This document shows, one piece after another, positions 1-4,310 of a DNA stretch of 5,969 nt (within the stretch, counting starts at the first letter, position 1; the number at the start of each line of letters is the position of its first letter). The DNA is taken from assembly GCA_041480845.1 (NCBI GenBank), contig JBGPAU010000029.1:1-5969 (forward strand), read 5' to 3'. The translations under genes and the position numbers were made by a program. The DNA comes from LCIL01 sp041480845. GTDB lineage: Bacteria > Patescibacteriota > Microgenomatia > UBA8517. Below the pieces are notes generated by a model. It was given only the letters and a program-made list of their open reading frames with translations. It made no database searches and was not told the origin of the DNA.

Positions 1-1
1 A

Positions 2-523
2 AATCTGGAGCCGAATCAGCCCCTTTACCATAGCGAGGTTTCGTCCTCTTATGCACGCATAGCTGTTGCCTTCAATCAGCAAAAACAGGTAGATCAGGTA
101 ACCCAATTTTCCAATTTGGCTATTGCCGAAATCAACAAGGCCGTTGATCTTTCTCCTGCAAACATAAACCTAAAAAGAACAAGGTTTGGTGTTTTTATCA
201 TGCTTTCGGCAATTGATCCGAAATTTTTCATTGATGCGAGAGACACTTTGATCACTGCTACCGCCCAAGCCCCGACAGATGCCAAACTTTATTATAATTT
301 AGGCTTGGTCTACGCACGTATAGGACAGCCCGATCAGGCATTAGAAACTCTAAAAAAGACGATAGATCTCAAACCCGATTACAGAGAAGCCCGTCTTGCC
401 TATGCTTATCTCCTGATAGACAAAAAGCAATACGCGGAGGCAAGGACTCAACTGGAATATATTCTGACAAATATTGACCCCACCAGTTCCCTTGCCAAAC
501 AGGCACTCGAAAGTATCAAGTAA
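2..523 (+). CDS. TPR-repeat protein, C-terminal part (5' end outside window)
   Basis: The reading frame is open from the window edge to a TAA at 521-523, giving 173 residues, so the start lies upstream. A TTG at 116 is in frame but is not a credible start, because the same helical repeat pattern continues before it. Visible residues 94-127 and 128-161 are two tetratricopeptide repeats: the first has the pattern YYNLGLVYARIG, then ALETLKKTIDLKPD, and the second has AYAYLLIDKKQYAEA. Residues 12-90 form weaker helical repeats of the same kind. No signal peptide or catalytic motif is visible in this part. TPRs are protein-protein scaffolds, so function cannot be read from this end alone. In bacteria such repeats often form the tail of O-antigen ligase-like membrane proteins, and that is my guess for the missing N-terminus. 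The gene is followed 25 nt later by def, which seems to have its own promoter. Confidence 0.8.
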   Translation, partial: NLEPNQPLYHSEVSSSYARIAVAFNQQKQVDQVTQFSNLAIAEINKAVDLSPANINLKRTRFGVFIMLSAIDPKFFIDARDTLITATAQAPTDAKLYYNLGLVYARIGQPDQALETLKKTIDLKPDYREARLAYAYLLIDKKQYAEARTQLEYILTNIDPTSSLAKQALESIK

Positions 524-533
524 GCCGGAATTT

Positions 534-542
534 TGATACAAT
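534..542 (+). promoter_or_regulatory. Extended -10 promoter for def
   Basis: TGA-TACAAT at 534-542 fits an extended -10 (TGn plus a TATAAT-like hexamer). I see no good -35, which extended -10 promoters can lack. Counting seven bases on from the hexamer puts the start of transcription at about 549, the A of the def ATG, so the mRNA would be leaderless or nearly so. It sits in the 25-nt gap after the TPR gene. Confidence 0.45.
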
Positions 543-548
543 TCAGGC

Positions 549-1091
549 ATGATCCGAAAAATATTGCTTTCCAGCGATCCCGACTTAAGGCAAAAATCCA
601 AGGCAGTTGCCCGTTTTGACAAAAAGGTTTTGAAGTTAATTCAGGATCTAAAGGACACTTTGGGTGTTCAAAAAGATCCAGAAGGAGTTGGTCTTGCTGC
701 GCCTCAAATCGGCAAGAACCTACGGGTTTTTGTTGCAAACTACAAAGGATTTGAAAGAGTAGTAGTAAACCCCGAAATCATGAAAATAGAACCTAGAATC
801 AGGGATCTTAAATCTGGCAAAACAGGAAAACCGAAGCGTGAAATTCTTGAGGGTTGTCTTTCGCTTCCTTATTACTACGGACCTTTAAAGAGGGCTGCCA
901 AAATTACGGTTAAATATCTAAACGAAAAGGGAAAGGAAATTACCGAAACCTTCGAAGGTTTTAACGCCCAAATAATTATGCATGAACTTGATCATCTTGA
1001 AGGAATTCTTTTTGTAGACCACCTTTTAAAAGAAAAAAAGCCTTTGTATAAAGTTGACGGCGATGAATGGGAGGAGGTCGAGCTTATCTGA
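549..1091 (+). CDS. def: Peptide deformylase
   Basis: This metalloenzyme removes the N-formyl group from nascent proteins as they leave the ribosome. All three family motifs are present in 180 residues: GVGLAAPQIG at 46-55, EGCLSLP at 101-107 and HELDH at 145-149. The metal ligands are Cys103, His145 and His149, and Glu146 is the catalytic base. Compared with the E. coli enzyme (about 169 residues) there is a short charged insert around residues 80-98, before the EGCLSLP motif, and an acidic tail. The ATG at 549 is the only sensible start, since it gives the usual N-terminus just before the PDLRQ segment. It has no Shine-Dalgarno sequence and probably lies at the very start of its transcript. 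The 3' end overlaps fmt, and the last codons of def carry the likely ribosome binding site of fmt. Def and Fmt act on the same formyl group, and def-fmt pairs are common in bacteria. Confidence 0.97.
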   Translation: MIRKILLSSDPDLRQKSKAVARFDKKVLKLIQDLKDTLGVQKDPEGVGLAAPQIGKNLRVFVANYKGFERVVVNPEIMKIEPRIRDLKSGKTGKPKREILEGCLSLPYYYGPLKRAAKITVKYLNEKGKEITETFEGFNAQIIMHELDHLEGILFVDHLLKEKKPLYKVDGDEWEEVELI

Positions 1092-1987
1092 AAATAGTTT
1101 TTTTTGGAACACCGGATTATGTTTTGCCTGTTTTGACTGCCATCCACAAAAAGTTTGTGACGGGGCCGGGAAAATCCCCCATCGCGGCTGTTGTCACCCA
1201 ATCCCCAAAGCCAGTCGGCAGAAAACAGATAATCACTTATTCCCCGATAGATAAGTGGGCCCACGAACATGGCATCCCTATGCATTATTCCGCCGCCGAG
1301 CTTGCCATTGACTCGGTTGAGGCAGATATGGGAATTCTTGCCTCTTACGGAGAAATAATAAAGAGGGACGTTATTGATCTTTTTCCGCATGGAATTCTGG
1401 TAATTCATCCGTCTCTTTTGCCCAAATATAGAGGAGCTTCCCCCATCCCCGCGGCAATTAATGCGGGTGAGGCGGTTACCGGTGTCACAATATTCAAAAT
1501 GGACGAGAAGGTTGACCACGGCCCGATTATTTCCCAGTTTAAGGAGGATATTTTGCCTACCGATACTACAGAGACGCTCAGGGCCCGGCTTTTTGAAAGG
1601 TCGGCCGAAGTTTTGGTTGAACTACTCACGCCTTACCTTCAAGGTAAAATTACACCCAAGGTTCAGGACGACTCAAGAGCAACTTACACAAAAATTGTTA
1701 CAAGAGAGAATGGATTTATCGACCTAAATAAAAAATCCCCCGAGGAAGCAGAAAGATTCATTAGAGCCATGCAGCCGTGGCCGGGAGCTTGGACCCAAAT
1801 AAAATTAACAATAGTCACGCCTCGCGATAACAATGAACAATTTACAAAGAGACTCAAAATCCATAAAGCGCATGTTGAGGAAGGGAAATTGGTCTTGGAT
1901 GAGGTTCAACTCGAGGGCAAAGAAAAAGTTTCCTGGAAACAATTTAAAGACGGTTACAAGGATGCGACTTTTGTTGCAGAAGACTGA
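1067..1987 (+). CDS. fmt: Methionyl-tRNA formyltransferase
   Basis: Fmt transfers a formyl group from 10-formyltetrahydrofolate to initiator Met-tRNA. Numbered from the ATG at 1067 (306 residues), it shows the N-terminal KIVFFGTP strand at 9-16, the HPSLLPKYRGASPI motif at 114-127, GVTIFKMD followed by VDHGPI at 139-154 (Asp150 catalytic), and the C-terminal tRNA-binding domain with ENGFIDL at 214-220 and RAMQPWPGAW at 233-242. Fmt proteins normally begin M-(K/R)-I-V-F-x-G-T-P. The ATG adds seven residues before this, has no ribosome binding site and lies inside def. An in-frame CTG at 1088 gives exactly the family N-terminus (299 residues), overlaps the def stop as CTGA, and lies 9 nt after AGGAGGT. 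I give the ATG as the outer limit but think CTG is the more likely start. The motif usually written N-x-H reads V-I-H at 112-114, so the conserved catalytic Asn appears to be Val. The 3' end overlaps rpmB on the other strand by 34 bp. Confidence 0.95.
   Translation: MGGGRAYLKIVFFGTPDYVLPVLTAIHKKFVTGPGKSPIAAVVTQSPKPVGRKQIITYSPIDKWAHEHGIPMHYSAAELAIDSVEADMGILASYGEIIKRDVIDLFPHGILVIHPSLLPKYRGASPIPAAINAGEAVTGVTIFKMDEKVDHGPIISQFKEDILPTDTTETLRARLFERSAEVLVELLTPYLQGKITPKVQDDSRATYTKIVTRENGFIDLNKKSPEEAERFIRAMQPWPGAWTQIKLTIVTPRDNNEQFTKRLKIHKAHVEEGKLVLDEVQLEGKEKVSWKQFKDGYKDATFVAED
1072..1078 (+). promoter_or_regulatory. Ribosome binding site pointing to a CTG start for fmt
   Basis: AGGAGGT is a near-perfect anti-Shine-Dalgarno match inside the last codons of def. 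It lies after the fmt ATG at 1067, so it cannot serve that codon. It is 9 nt before the in-frame CTG at 1088, which is the only credible start codon it can serve in this frame. Confidence 0.55.
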
Positions 1988-2217
1988 ATCTTTTTGATTT
2001 TTCCCTCTTTTCTGAATCTTGAGACACAACTCGTACAAAGCTTCATTTGTGTTCTTTGGCCATTGACGATCACGGCAATCTTTTGAAGATTGGGTTTGAA
2101 GATCTTTAAGGTTTTTTGGGCTCTTTTCTTCCACCTTTTCCCGGCAACTCCCCTGCCATGGGTGCTTTGCCGGCCGTAAACTACCTTCTTTCCGCAGTTG
2201 TCGCAAACGTATGCCAT
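1954..2217 (-). CDS. rpmB: 50S ribosomal protein L28 (bL28), four-cysteine zinc form
   Basis: This is an 87-residue basic protein of the large ribosomal subunit. The N-terminus has CDNCGK with Cys5 and Cys8, then a basic stretch with RQSTHGRG and GKRWKKRAQK at about 16-36, and a second pair CTSC with Cys61 and Cys64. This arrangement matches the zinc-binding (C+) type of bL28, in which the four cysteines hold one zinc ion. Length is normal to slightly long. The last dozen residues (after EGKIKK) look like a loose tail and are coded opposite the 3' end of fmt, with a 34-bp overlap at 1954-1987. The ATG at 2217 is fixed by the conserved N-terminus. There is no Shine-Dalgarno sequence before it, and the predicted leader is only about 9 nt. 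The gene stands alone on this strand and is divergent from the M50 protease gene. Confidence 0.95.
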   Translation of the reverse strand: MAYVCDNCGKKVVYGRQSTHGRGVAGKRWKKRAQKTLKIFKPNLQKIAVIVNGQRTQMKLCTSCVSRFRKEGKIKKIQSSATKVASL

Positions 2218-2232
2218 TTTCGGATGAAATGA

Positions 2233-2261
2233 ATTATACTATTAACCAAGCTCAACCGCAA
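2233..2261 (-). promoter_or_regulatory. Promoter for rpmB
   Basis: Read on the minus strand, a perfect TATAAT lies at 2238-2233, with TTGCGG at 2261-2256 exactly 17 nt further upstream. The predicted start near 2226 leaves a leader of about 9 nt before the rpmB ATG. The -35 matches at only three of six positions, but the spacing and the -10 are ideal. Confidence 0.55.
2235..2240 (+). promoter_or_regulatory. Possible -10 element for the M50 protease gene
   Basis: TATACT on the plus strand overlaps the rpmB -10 on the other strand by four bases. Transcription would start near 2247, leaving about 14 nt before the ATG at 2261 and no Shine-Dalgarno sequence. No convincing -35 is seen. Confidence 0.3.
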
Positions 2262-2911
2262 TGGATATTCTGTTTATTTTAATCGGCATCACAGGCTTCG
2301 CTTTAGCCATAATCATCCATGAAGTGGCCCATGGTTTAATAGCGGATAGACTTGGAGATCCTACTGCGCGCCTTGCGGGACGTCTGACGATAAACCCAAT
2401 CCCCCACATAGATATTTATGGAACCGTAGTTGTTCCCCTGCTTCTTTTCTTCTTTCATTCCCCTTTTCTTTTCGGCTGGGCGCGCCCGGTCCCCATTGAT
2501 CCGTATAACCTTAAAAACCCAAAAAAAGACGCTGCCTTAATTTCTTTGGCGGGACCTCTCGCCAACATTGCCTTTGCCATATTACTGGCTATATTTTTAA
2601 GAGTTCTATTGATTCTCTACCCGACCGGAGCCTTTTTCGGCCTTTTTTTTAATTTAATCGATATTAACCTTATTCTTGCAGTTTTTAACCTGATTCCGAT
2701 TCACCCCCTCGACGGCGGTAAAATTTTGGTCGGCATCTTACCAGATAAAGAAGCCCGTGAACTAGACGCTTTTTTGAACAGATTTGGAATGATTTTTCTT
2801 TTTTTCCTGATTTTCCCTATCTTCGGCGGCACATCTCTAATCTCACCGATCATGAGTCCGGTAATAAATTTCTTTTTACGGATTCTTATCCCCGGATTTT
2901 CCACAATCTAG
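2261..2911 (+). CDS. Site-2 protease family (M50) membrane metalloprotease
   Basis: This is a 216-residue, strongly hydrophobic protein with the hallmarks of the M50 zinc proteases that cut within or near the membrane. HEVAH at 20-24 supplies two zinc-binding His residues and the catalytic Glu21 inside the first membrane helix (about 4-27). The second motif NLIPIHPLDGG at 143-153 supplies the third ligand, Asp151. GPLAN at 98-102 is the usual motif starting a central helix. About five or six membrane segments are likely (roughly 4-27, 55-72, 92-118, 125-147, 175-188, 196-212). There is no PDZ or CBS domain, so it belongs to the minimal type resembling the S2P-M50-like group 1, not the RseP or SpoIVFB types. 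The substrate is unknown; relatives cut membrane-bound anti-sigma factors or remnant signal peptides, and no such partner is visible here. The ATG at 2261 gives the family-typical N-terminus. The stop codon is 3 nt before the -35 region of the next RNA gene. Confidence 0.92.
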   Translation: MDILFILIGITGFALAIIIHEVAHGLIADRLGDPTARLAGRLTINPIPHIDIYGTVVVPLLLFFFHSPFLFGWARPVPIDPYNLKNPKKDAALISLAGPLANIAFAILLAIFLRVLLILYPTGAFFGLFFNLIDINLILAVFNLIPIHPLDGGKILVGILPDKEARELDAFLNRFGMIFLFFLIFPIFGGTSLISPIMSPVINFFLRILIPGFSTI

Positions 2912-2914
2912 TAT

Positions 2915-2943
2915 TTTTCACGGATTGACTTTCATGCTACAAT
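2915..2943 (+). promoter_or_regulatory. Extended -10 promoter for the putative 6S RNA
   Basis: TTTTCA at 2915-2920 (four of six matches to the -35 consensus) is followed after 17 nt by TACAAT at 2938-2943, preceded by TGC, which makes an extended -10. The predicted start, near 2950, coincides with the first bases of the closing stem of the downstream RNA, and this agreement supports both calls. Confidence 0.6.
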
Positions 2944-2948
2944 GATTG

Positions 2949-3106
2949 TGACCCTGTTAAAAGAAGTGTCGGTTTTAATTTCCTGATCAAGTAAATTTAA
3001 CTTGGGAGGGCGGAGTCCGACCAAGGCCTTTGTGCCGAGGGAGGCAGCCCACCCACCTGGTTTCTCCAGGAATGCCACCGGACTTTTTGAGGCAGGGTCA
3101 ATTTTT
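2949..3106 (+). ncRNA. ssrS: Putative 6S RNA (structured, own promoter, about 155 nt)
   Basis: 6S RNA binds the housekeeping RNA polymerase holoenzyme by imitating an open promoter. What I see is a closing stem TGACCCTG (2949-2956) with CAGGGTCA (3093-3100), all eight bases paired. A second helix pairs 2964-2972 with 3078-3085, with one bulge. A wide central region follows, with a hairpin on each side: CAAGT/ACTTG at 2988-3004 and CCTGG/CCAGG at 3056-3070. The apical arm pairs GGGAGGGC (3004-3011) with GCCCACCC (3047-3054) with one A-A mismatch, and continues through CC/GG pairs with a G-A/A-G internal loop to a small loop at 3028-3033. Closing stem, central bubble and apical arm is the 6S layout, and the CACC-hairpin on the 3' side resembles known 6S RNAs. 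A run of five U follows the stem. An SRP RNA is less likely because the GGAAGG tetraloop region is absent. No protein frame here is credible. The identity is inferred from structure alone. Confidence 0.55.
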
Positions 3107-3138
3107 GGCAAAAATGAATGAGGCACGAGTCATACGAG

Positions 3139-3223
3139 TGCTGAGGTCAGGATTCGAACCTGAGTAGCCCTTTCGGACGCGAGATTTACAGTCTCGTGCG
3201 TTTGACCGCTCCGCCACCTCAGC
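3139..3223 (-). tRNA. tRNA-Tyr (GTA anticodon)
   Basis: On the minus strand the acceptor arms GCTGAGG and CCTCAGC pair fully, with discriminator base A at 3139. The anticodon stem CGAGA/TCTCG holds the loop CTGTAAA, so the anticodon is GTA (plus-strand 3187-3189), which reads Tyr codons. The T arm has TTCGAAT. The long variable arm makes it a class II tRNA, as bacterial tRNA-Tyr is. The 3' CCA is not encoded, so it must be added afterwards. The gene lies 16 nt after tRNA-Thr in the same transcript. Confidence 0.96.
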
Positions 3224-3239
3224 TTAAATAGTATTTATG

Positions 3240-3311
3240 AGCCGACGAGAGGATTCGAACCTCTGACTTGCTGTTTACAAAACAGCTACTCTACCGCTGA
3301 GTTACGCCGGC
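3240..3311 (-). tRNA. tRNA-Thr (TGT anticodon)
   Basis: This is a 72-nt cloverleaf on the minus strand with acceptor GCCGGCG/CGTCGGC (one G-U pair), D arm ACTC/GAGT, anticodon stem GCTGT/ACAGC with loop TTTGTAA, and T arm AGAGG-TTCGAAT-CCTCT. The anticodon TGT (plus-strand 3277-3279) reads Thr codons. The discriminator is U and no CCA is encoded. It is the first gene of the Thr-Tyr pair, an order also found in other bacteria (for example thrU-tyrU in E. coli). Confidence 0.96.
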
Positions 3312-3322
3312 CGATCTGCTGT

Positions 3323-3328
3323 ATTATA
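3323..3328 (-). promoter_or_regulatory. -10 element for the tRNA-Thr/tRNA-Tyr transcript
   Basis: Read on the minus strand, a perfect TATAAT lies 11 nt before the tRNA-Thr 5' end, putting the start near 3316 and leaving a leader of about 5 nt. No strong -35 is seen; TGGAAC, 18 nt upstream at 3347-3352, is the nearest candidate. The region is divergent from the lipoprotein promoter. Confidence 0.5.
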
Positions 3329-3398
3329 TCTTATTCCGAGCGTATAGTTCCATTGTTCGTTATCAATTCCATCCGCGATACTTTGTTAATTATCCAGC

Positions 3399-3426
3399 TT
3401 GACTATAGGGATTTGGATGATATAAT
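3399..3426 (+). promoter_or_regulatory. Strong sigma70-type promoter for the lipoprotein gene
   Basis: TTGACT at 3399-3404, a 16-nt spacer and TATAAT at 3421-3426, with TGA just before the -10 (extended -10), make this the best promoter in the window. The start near 3433 gives a leader of about 100 nt. The 8-bp sequence ACTATAGG occurs twice, at 3402-3409 and 3431-3438, flanking the -10. Confidence 0.75.
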
Positions 3427-3432
3427 ACCCAC

Positions 3433-3529
3433 TATAGGCCAAGTTTGCGGCCTCGCTATCAGTGAGTACATTAACATTTCCAAGAGAAATTTTAATCGAT
3501 CCATATTCAATTTTTTTGCTTAAAGGAGG
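3433..3529 (+). promoter_or_regulatory. Leader with 5' hairpin and strong ribosome binding site
   Basis: The leader is about 100 nt, unlike the near-leaderless genes elsewhere in the window. It opens with a small hairpin, AGGCC (3436-3440) with GGCCT (3449-3453) around an 8-nt loop, followed by AT-rich sequence. It ends with AAAGGAGG at 3522-3529, six nt before the ATG at 3536. An earlier ATG at 3531 codes only Met-Lys-stop and overlaps the true start. I do not recognise a riboswitch. Confidence 0.4.
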
Positions 3530-3535
3530 CATGAA

Positions 3536-4231
3536 ATGAAGAAGATTTTTGCGGTACTATTTACCCTTATGTTGATGGCCTGTGGCAATCCTGCTCCGGT
3601 GCAAACCGCGACAACAGTACCTGCCACTCCCACCACTATTCCCACTGCCACCATTCCTACCCCGACCCCGACATTTACGGAAACGCCGACCCCGACAGTC
3701 ACGGAAATCCCGGTACTATTCACTCCAAATCAGGTATCAAACTGTAGATTTGGACCAAACATGCGTATCTGGAGTGTTTTGACGGTGCTTAATAAGGGTC
3801 AATCTGTGCTTGTCATCGGCAGGAGTGAGCCTATTTTTTCGGGTCCCTGGTGGAAAGTGGAATCACCGCAGGGTGAGTGCTGGGTGTACAGCAAGCTCGG
3901 TAGTACAACCGGGAATGAGAGCCAGATACAGGAAGCACCTGCTCCTTTTCCGGTATACACTCTTACGCCTACTCTGTATGTTCTAAGAACAATCACAATC
4001 AAGAACAATCAAAATGTGGCGGTCTGCGAGGTCGGTTACAAAAGTATTCCCGAGTCTGAGAACTTCCGAAAGCTTGAGTTTGCCGGACCTATCCAGCCCG
4101 GAAAATCAGCGCAGGCTTTGATAGCCCAAGACTTGTACTACTTCCGTTTCCTGGACTGCGATGGCTATGTGCTGGAAACCACCCCCTTGGTAGTTATAGA
4201 CTACTACAGCACTGTTATTAGCACACCCTAA
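3536..4231 (+). CDS. Lipoprotein with Pro/Thr-rich linker, SH3-like domain and unnamed C-terminal domain
   Basis: The 231-residue product begins with a lipoprotein signal peptide: a Lys-Lys start, a hydrophobic core and the lipobox LMAC at 13-16, so Cys16 would carry the lipid anchor. Residues 19-60 are a Pro/Thr linker, likely to span the cell wall. Residues 68-122 look like a bacterial SH3 domain: SNCRFGPN, then the GQSVLVIGRS strand, then WWKV and GECWVYS, with Cys70 and Cys115 placed to pair. Such domains often bind peptidoglycan. Residues 147-224 form a separate beta-rich domain with Cys164 and Cys208 and the motif FRFLDCDGY; it resembles a domain I associate with Anaerolineae (Chloroflexi) surface proteins but cannot name. 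The start at 3536 is fixed by AAAGGAGG six nt upstream. The gene has its own promoter and terminator and so is a single-gene unit. The linker is rich in ACC, ACG and CCG codons, unlike the neighbours. Function beyond wall or surface binding is unknown. Confidence 0.88.
   Translation: MKKIFAVLFTLMLMACGNPAPVQTATTVPATPTTIPTATIPTPTPTFTETPTPTVTEIPVLFTPNQVSNCRFGPNMRIWSVLTVLNKGQSVLVIGRSEPIFSGPWWKVESPQGECWVYSKLGSTTGNESQIQEAPAPFPVYTLTPTLYVLRTITIKNNQNVAVCEVGYKSIPESENFRKLEFAGPIQPGKSAQALIAQDLYYFRFLDCDGYVLETTPLVVIDYYSTVISTP
3662..3709 (+). repeat. Tandem 24-bp repeat (two copies) in the lipoprotein linker
   Basis: Units at 3662-3685 and 3686-3709 both begin CCGACCCCGACA and then share ACGGAAA; they code for PTPTFTET and PTPTVTEI. 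The repeat is in frame, so gain or loss of a unit would change linker length by eight residues without breaking the gene. Confidence 0.85.
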
Positions 4232-4255
4232 ATAAATCTCTTGGAAAGTTTGGCT

Positions 4256-4290
4256 AATCGCCTAGATAAAACATCTGGGCGATTTTTTTT
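4256..4290 (+). terminator. Intrinsic terminator of the lipoprotein gene
   Basis: AATCGCC (4256-4262) pairs with GGCGATT (4278-4284), a T-G wobble follows, and AGAT (4264-4267) pairs with ATCT (4273-4276) around the loop AAAAC. A run of eight T (4283-4290) overlaps the end of the stem. It acts in the plus direction; the minus strand has no U run after the hairpin, so the converging amidase operon is not clearly terminated by it. Confidence 0.9.
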
Positions 4291-4310
4291 GGAAAAAACG
4301 TAAGGAAGTT

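Noticed and set aside
116..118. TTG at 116 as the start of the TPR protein
   Set aside because: The frame is open to the window edge and the repeat-like helices continue upstream, so the gene is cut by the window and does not start here.
992..1519. 175-residue minus-strand frame across def and fmt
   Set aside because: It lies opposite two well-supported genes and its translation shows no recognisable domain, so it is a shadow.
1805..2206. 133-residue minus-strand frame overlapping rpmB
   Set aside because: It overlaps the clear bL28 frame in another register and has no family motif.
2925..2930. TTGACT as the -35 of the 6S promoter
   Set aside because: It lies only 7 nt before TACAAT, far too close. 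TTTTCA at 2915-2920 has correct 17-nt spacing.
2949..3106. SRP (4.5S) RNA, RNase P RNA or tmRNA as the identity of the structured RNA
   Set aside because: The SRP GGAAGG tetraloop and partner AGCAG loop are not present, the length is too short for RNase P or tmRNA, and there is no tRNA-like end.
2932..3126. 64-residue minus-strand frame opposite the putative 6S RNA
   Set aside because: No family likeness and no ribosome binding site, and the plus strand shows a consistent promoter-stem-U-run RNA unit over the same bases.
3123..3141. GCAC...GTGC inverted repeat as a terminator for the tRNA transcript
   Set aside because: Only four outer base pairs form, the inside mismatches, and the nearest U run is about nine bases further on.
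3423..3438. Resemblance of TAATACCCACTATAGG to the phage T7 promoter
   Set aside because: The two ends match, but three bases are missing from the middle, which breaks the spacing T7 polymerase needs. The first half is part of an ordinary sigma70 -10, and no phage gene is nearby.
3520..3723. Minus-strand frame rich in Val and Gly
   Set aside because: It is the complement of the Pro/Thr-coding repeat of the lipoprotein; the low-complexity composition explains the open frame.
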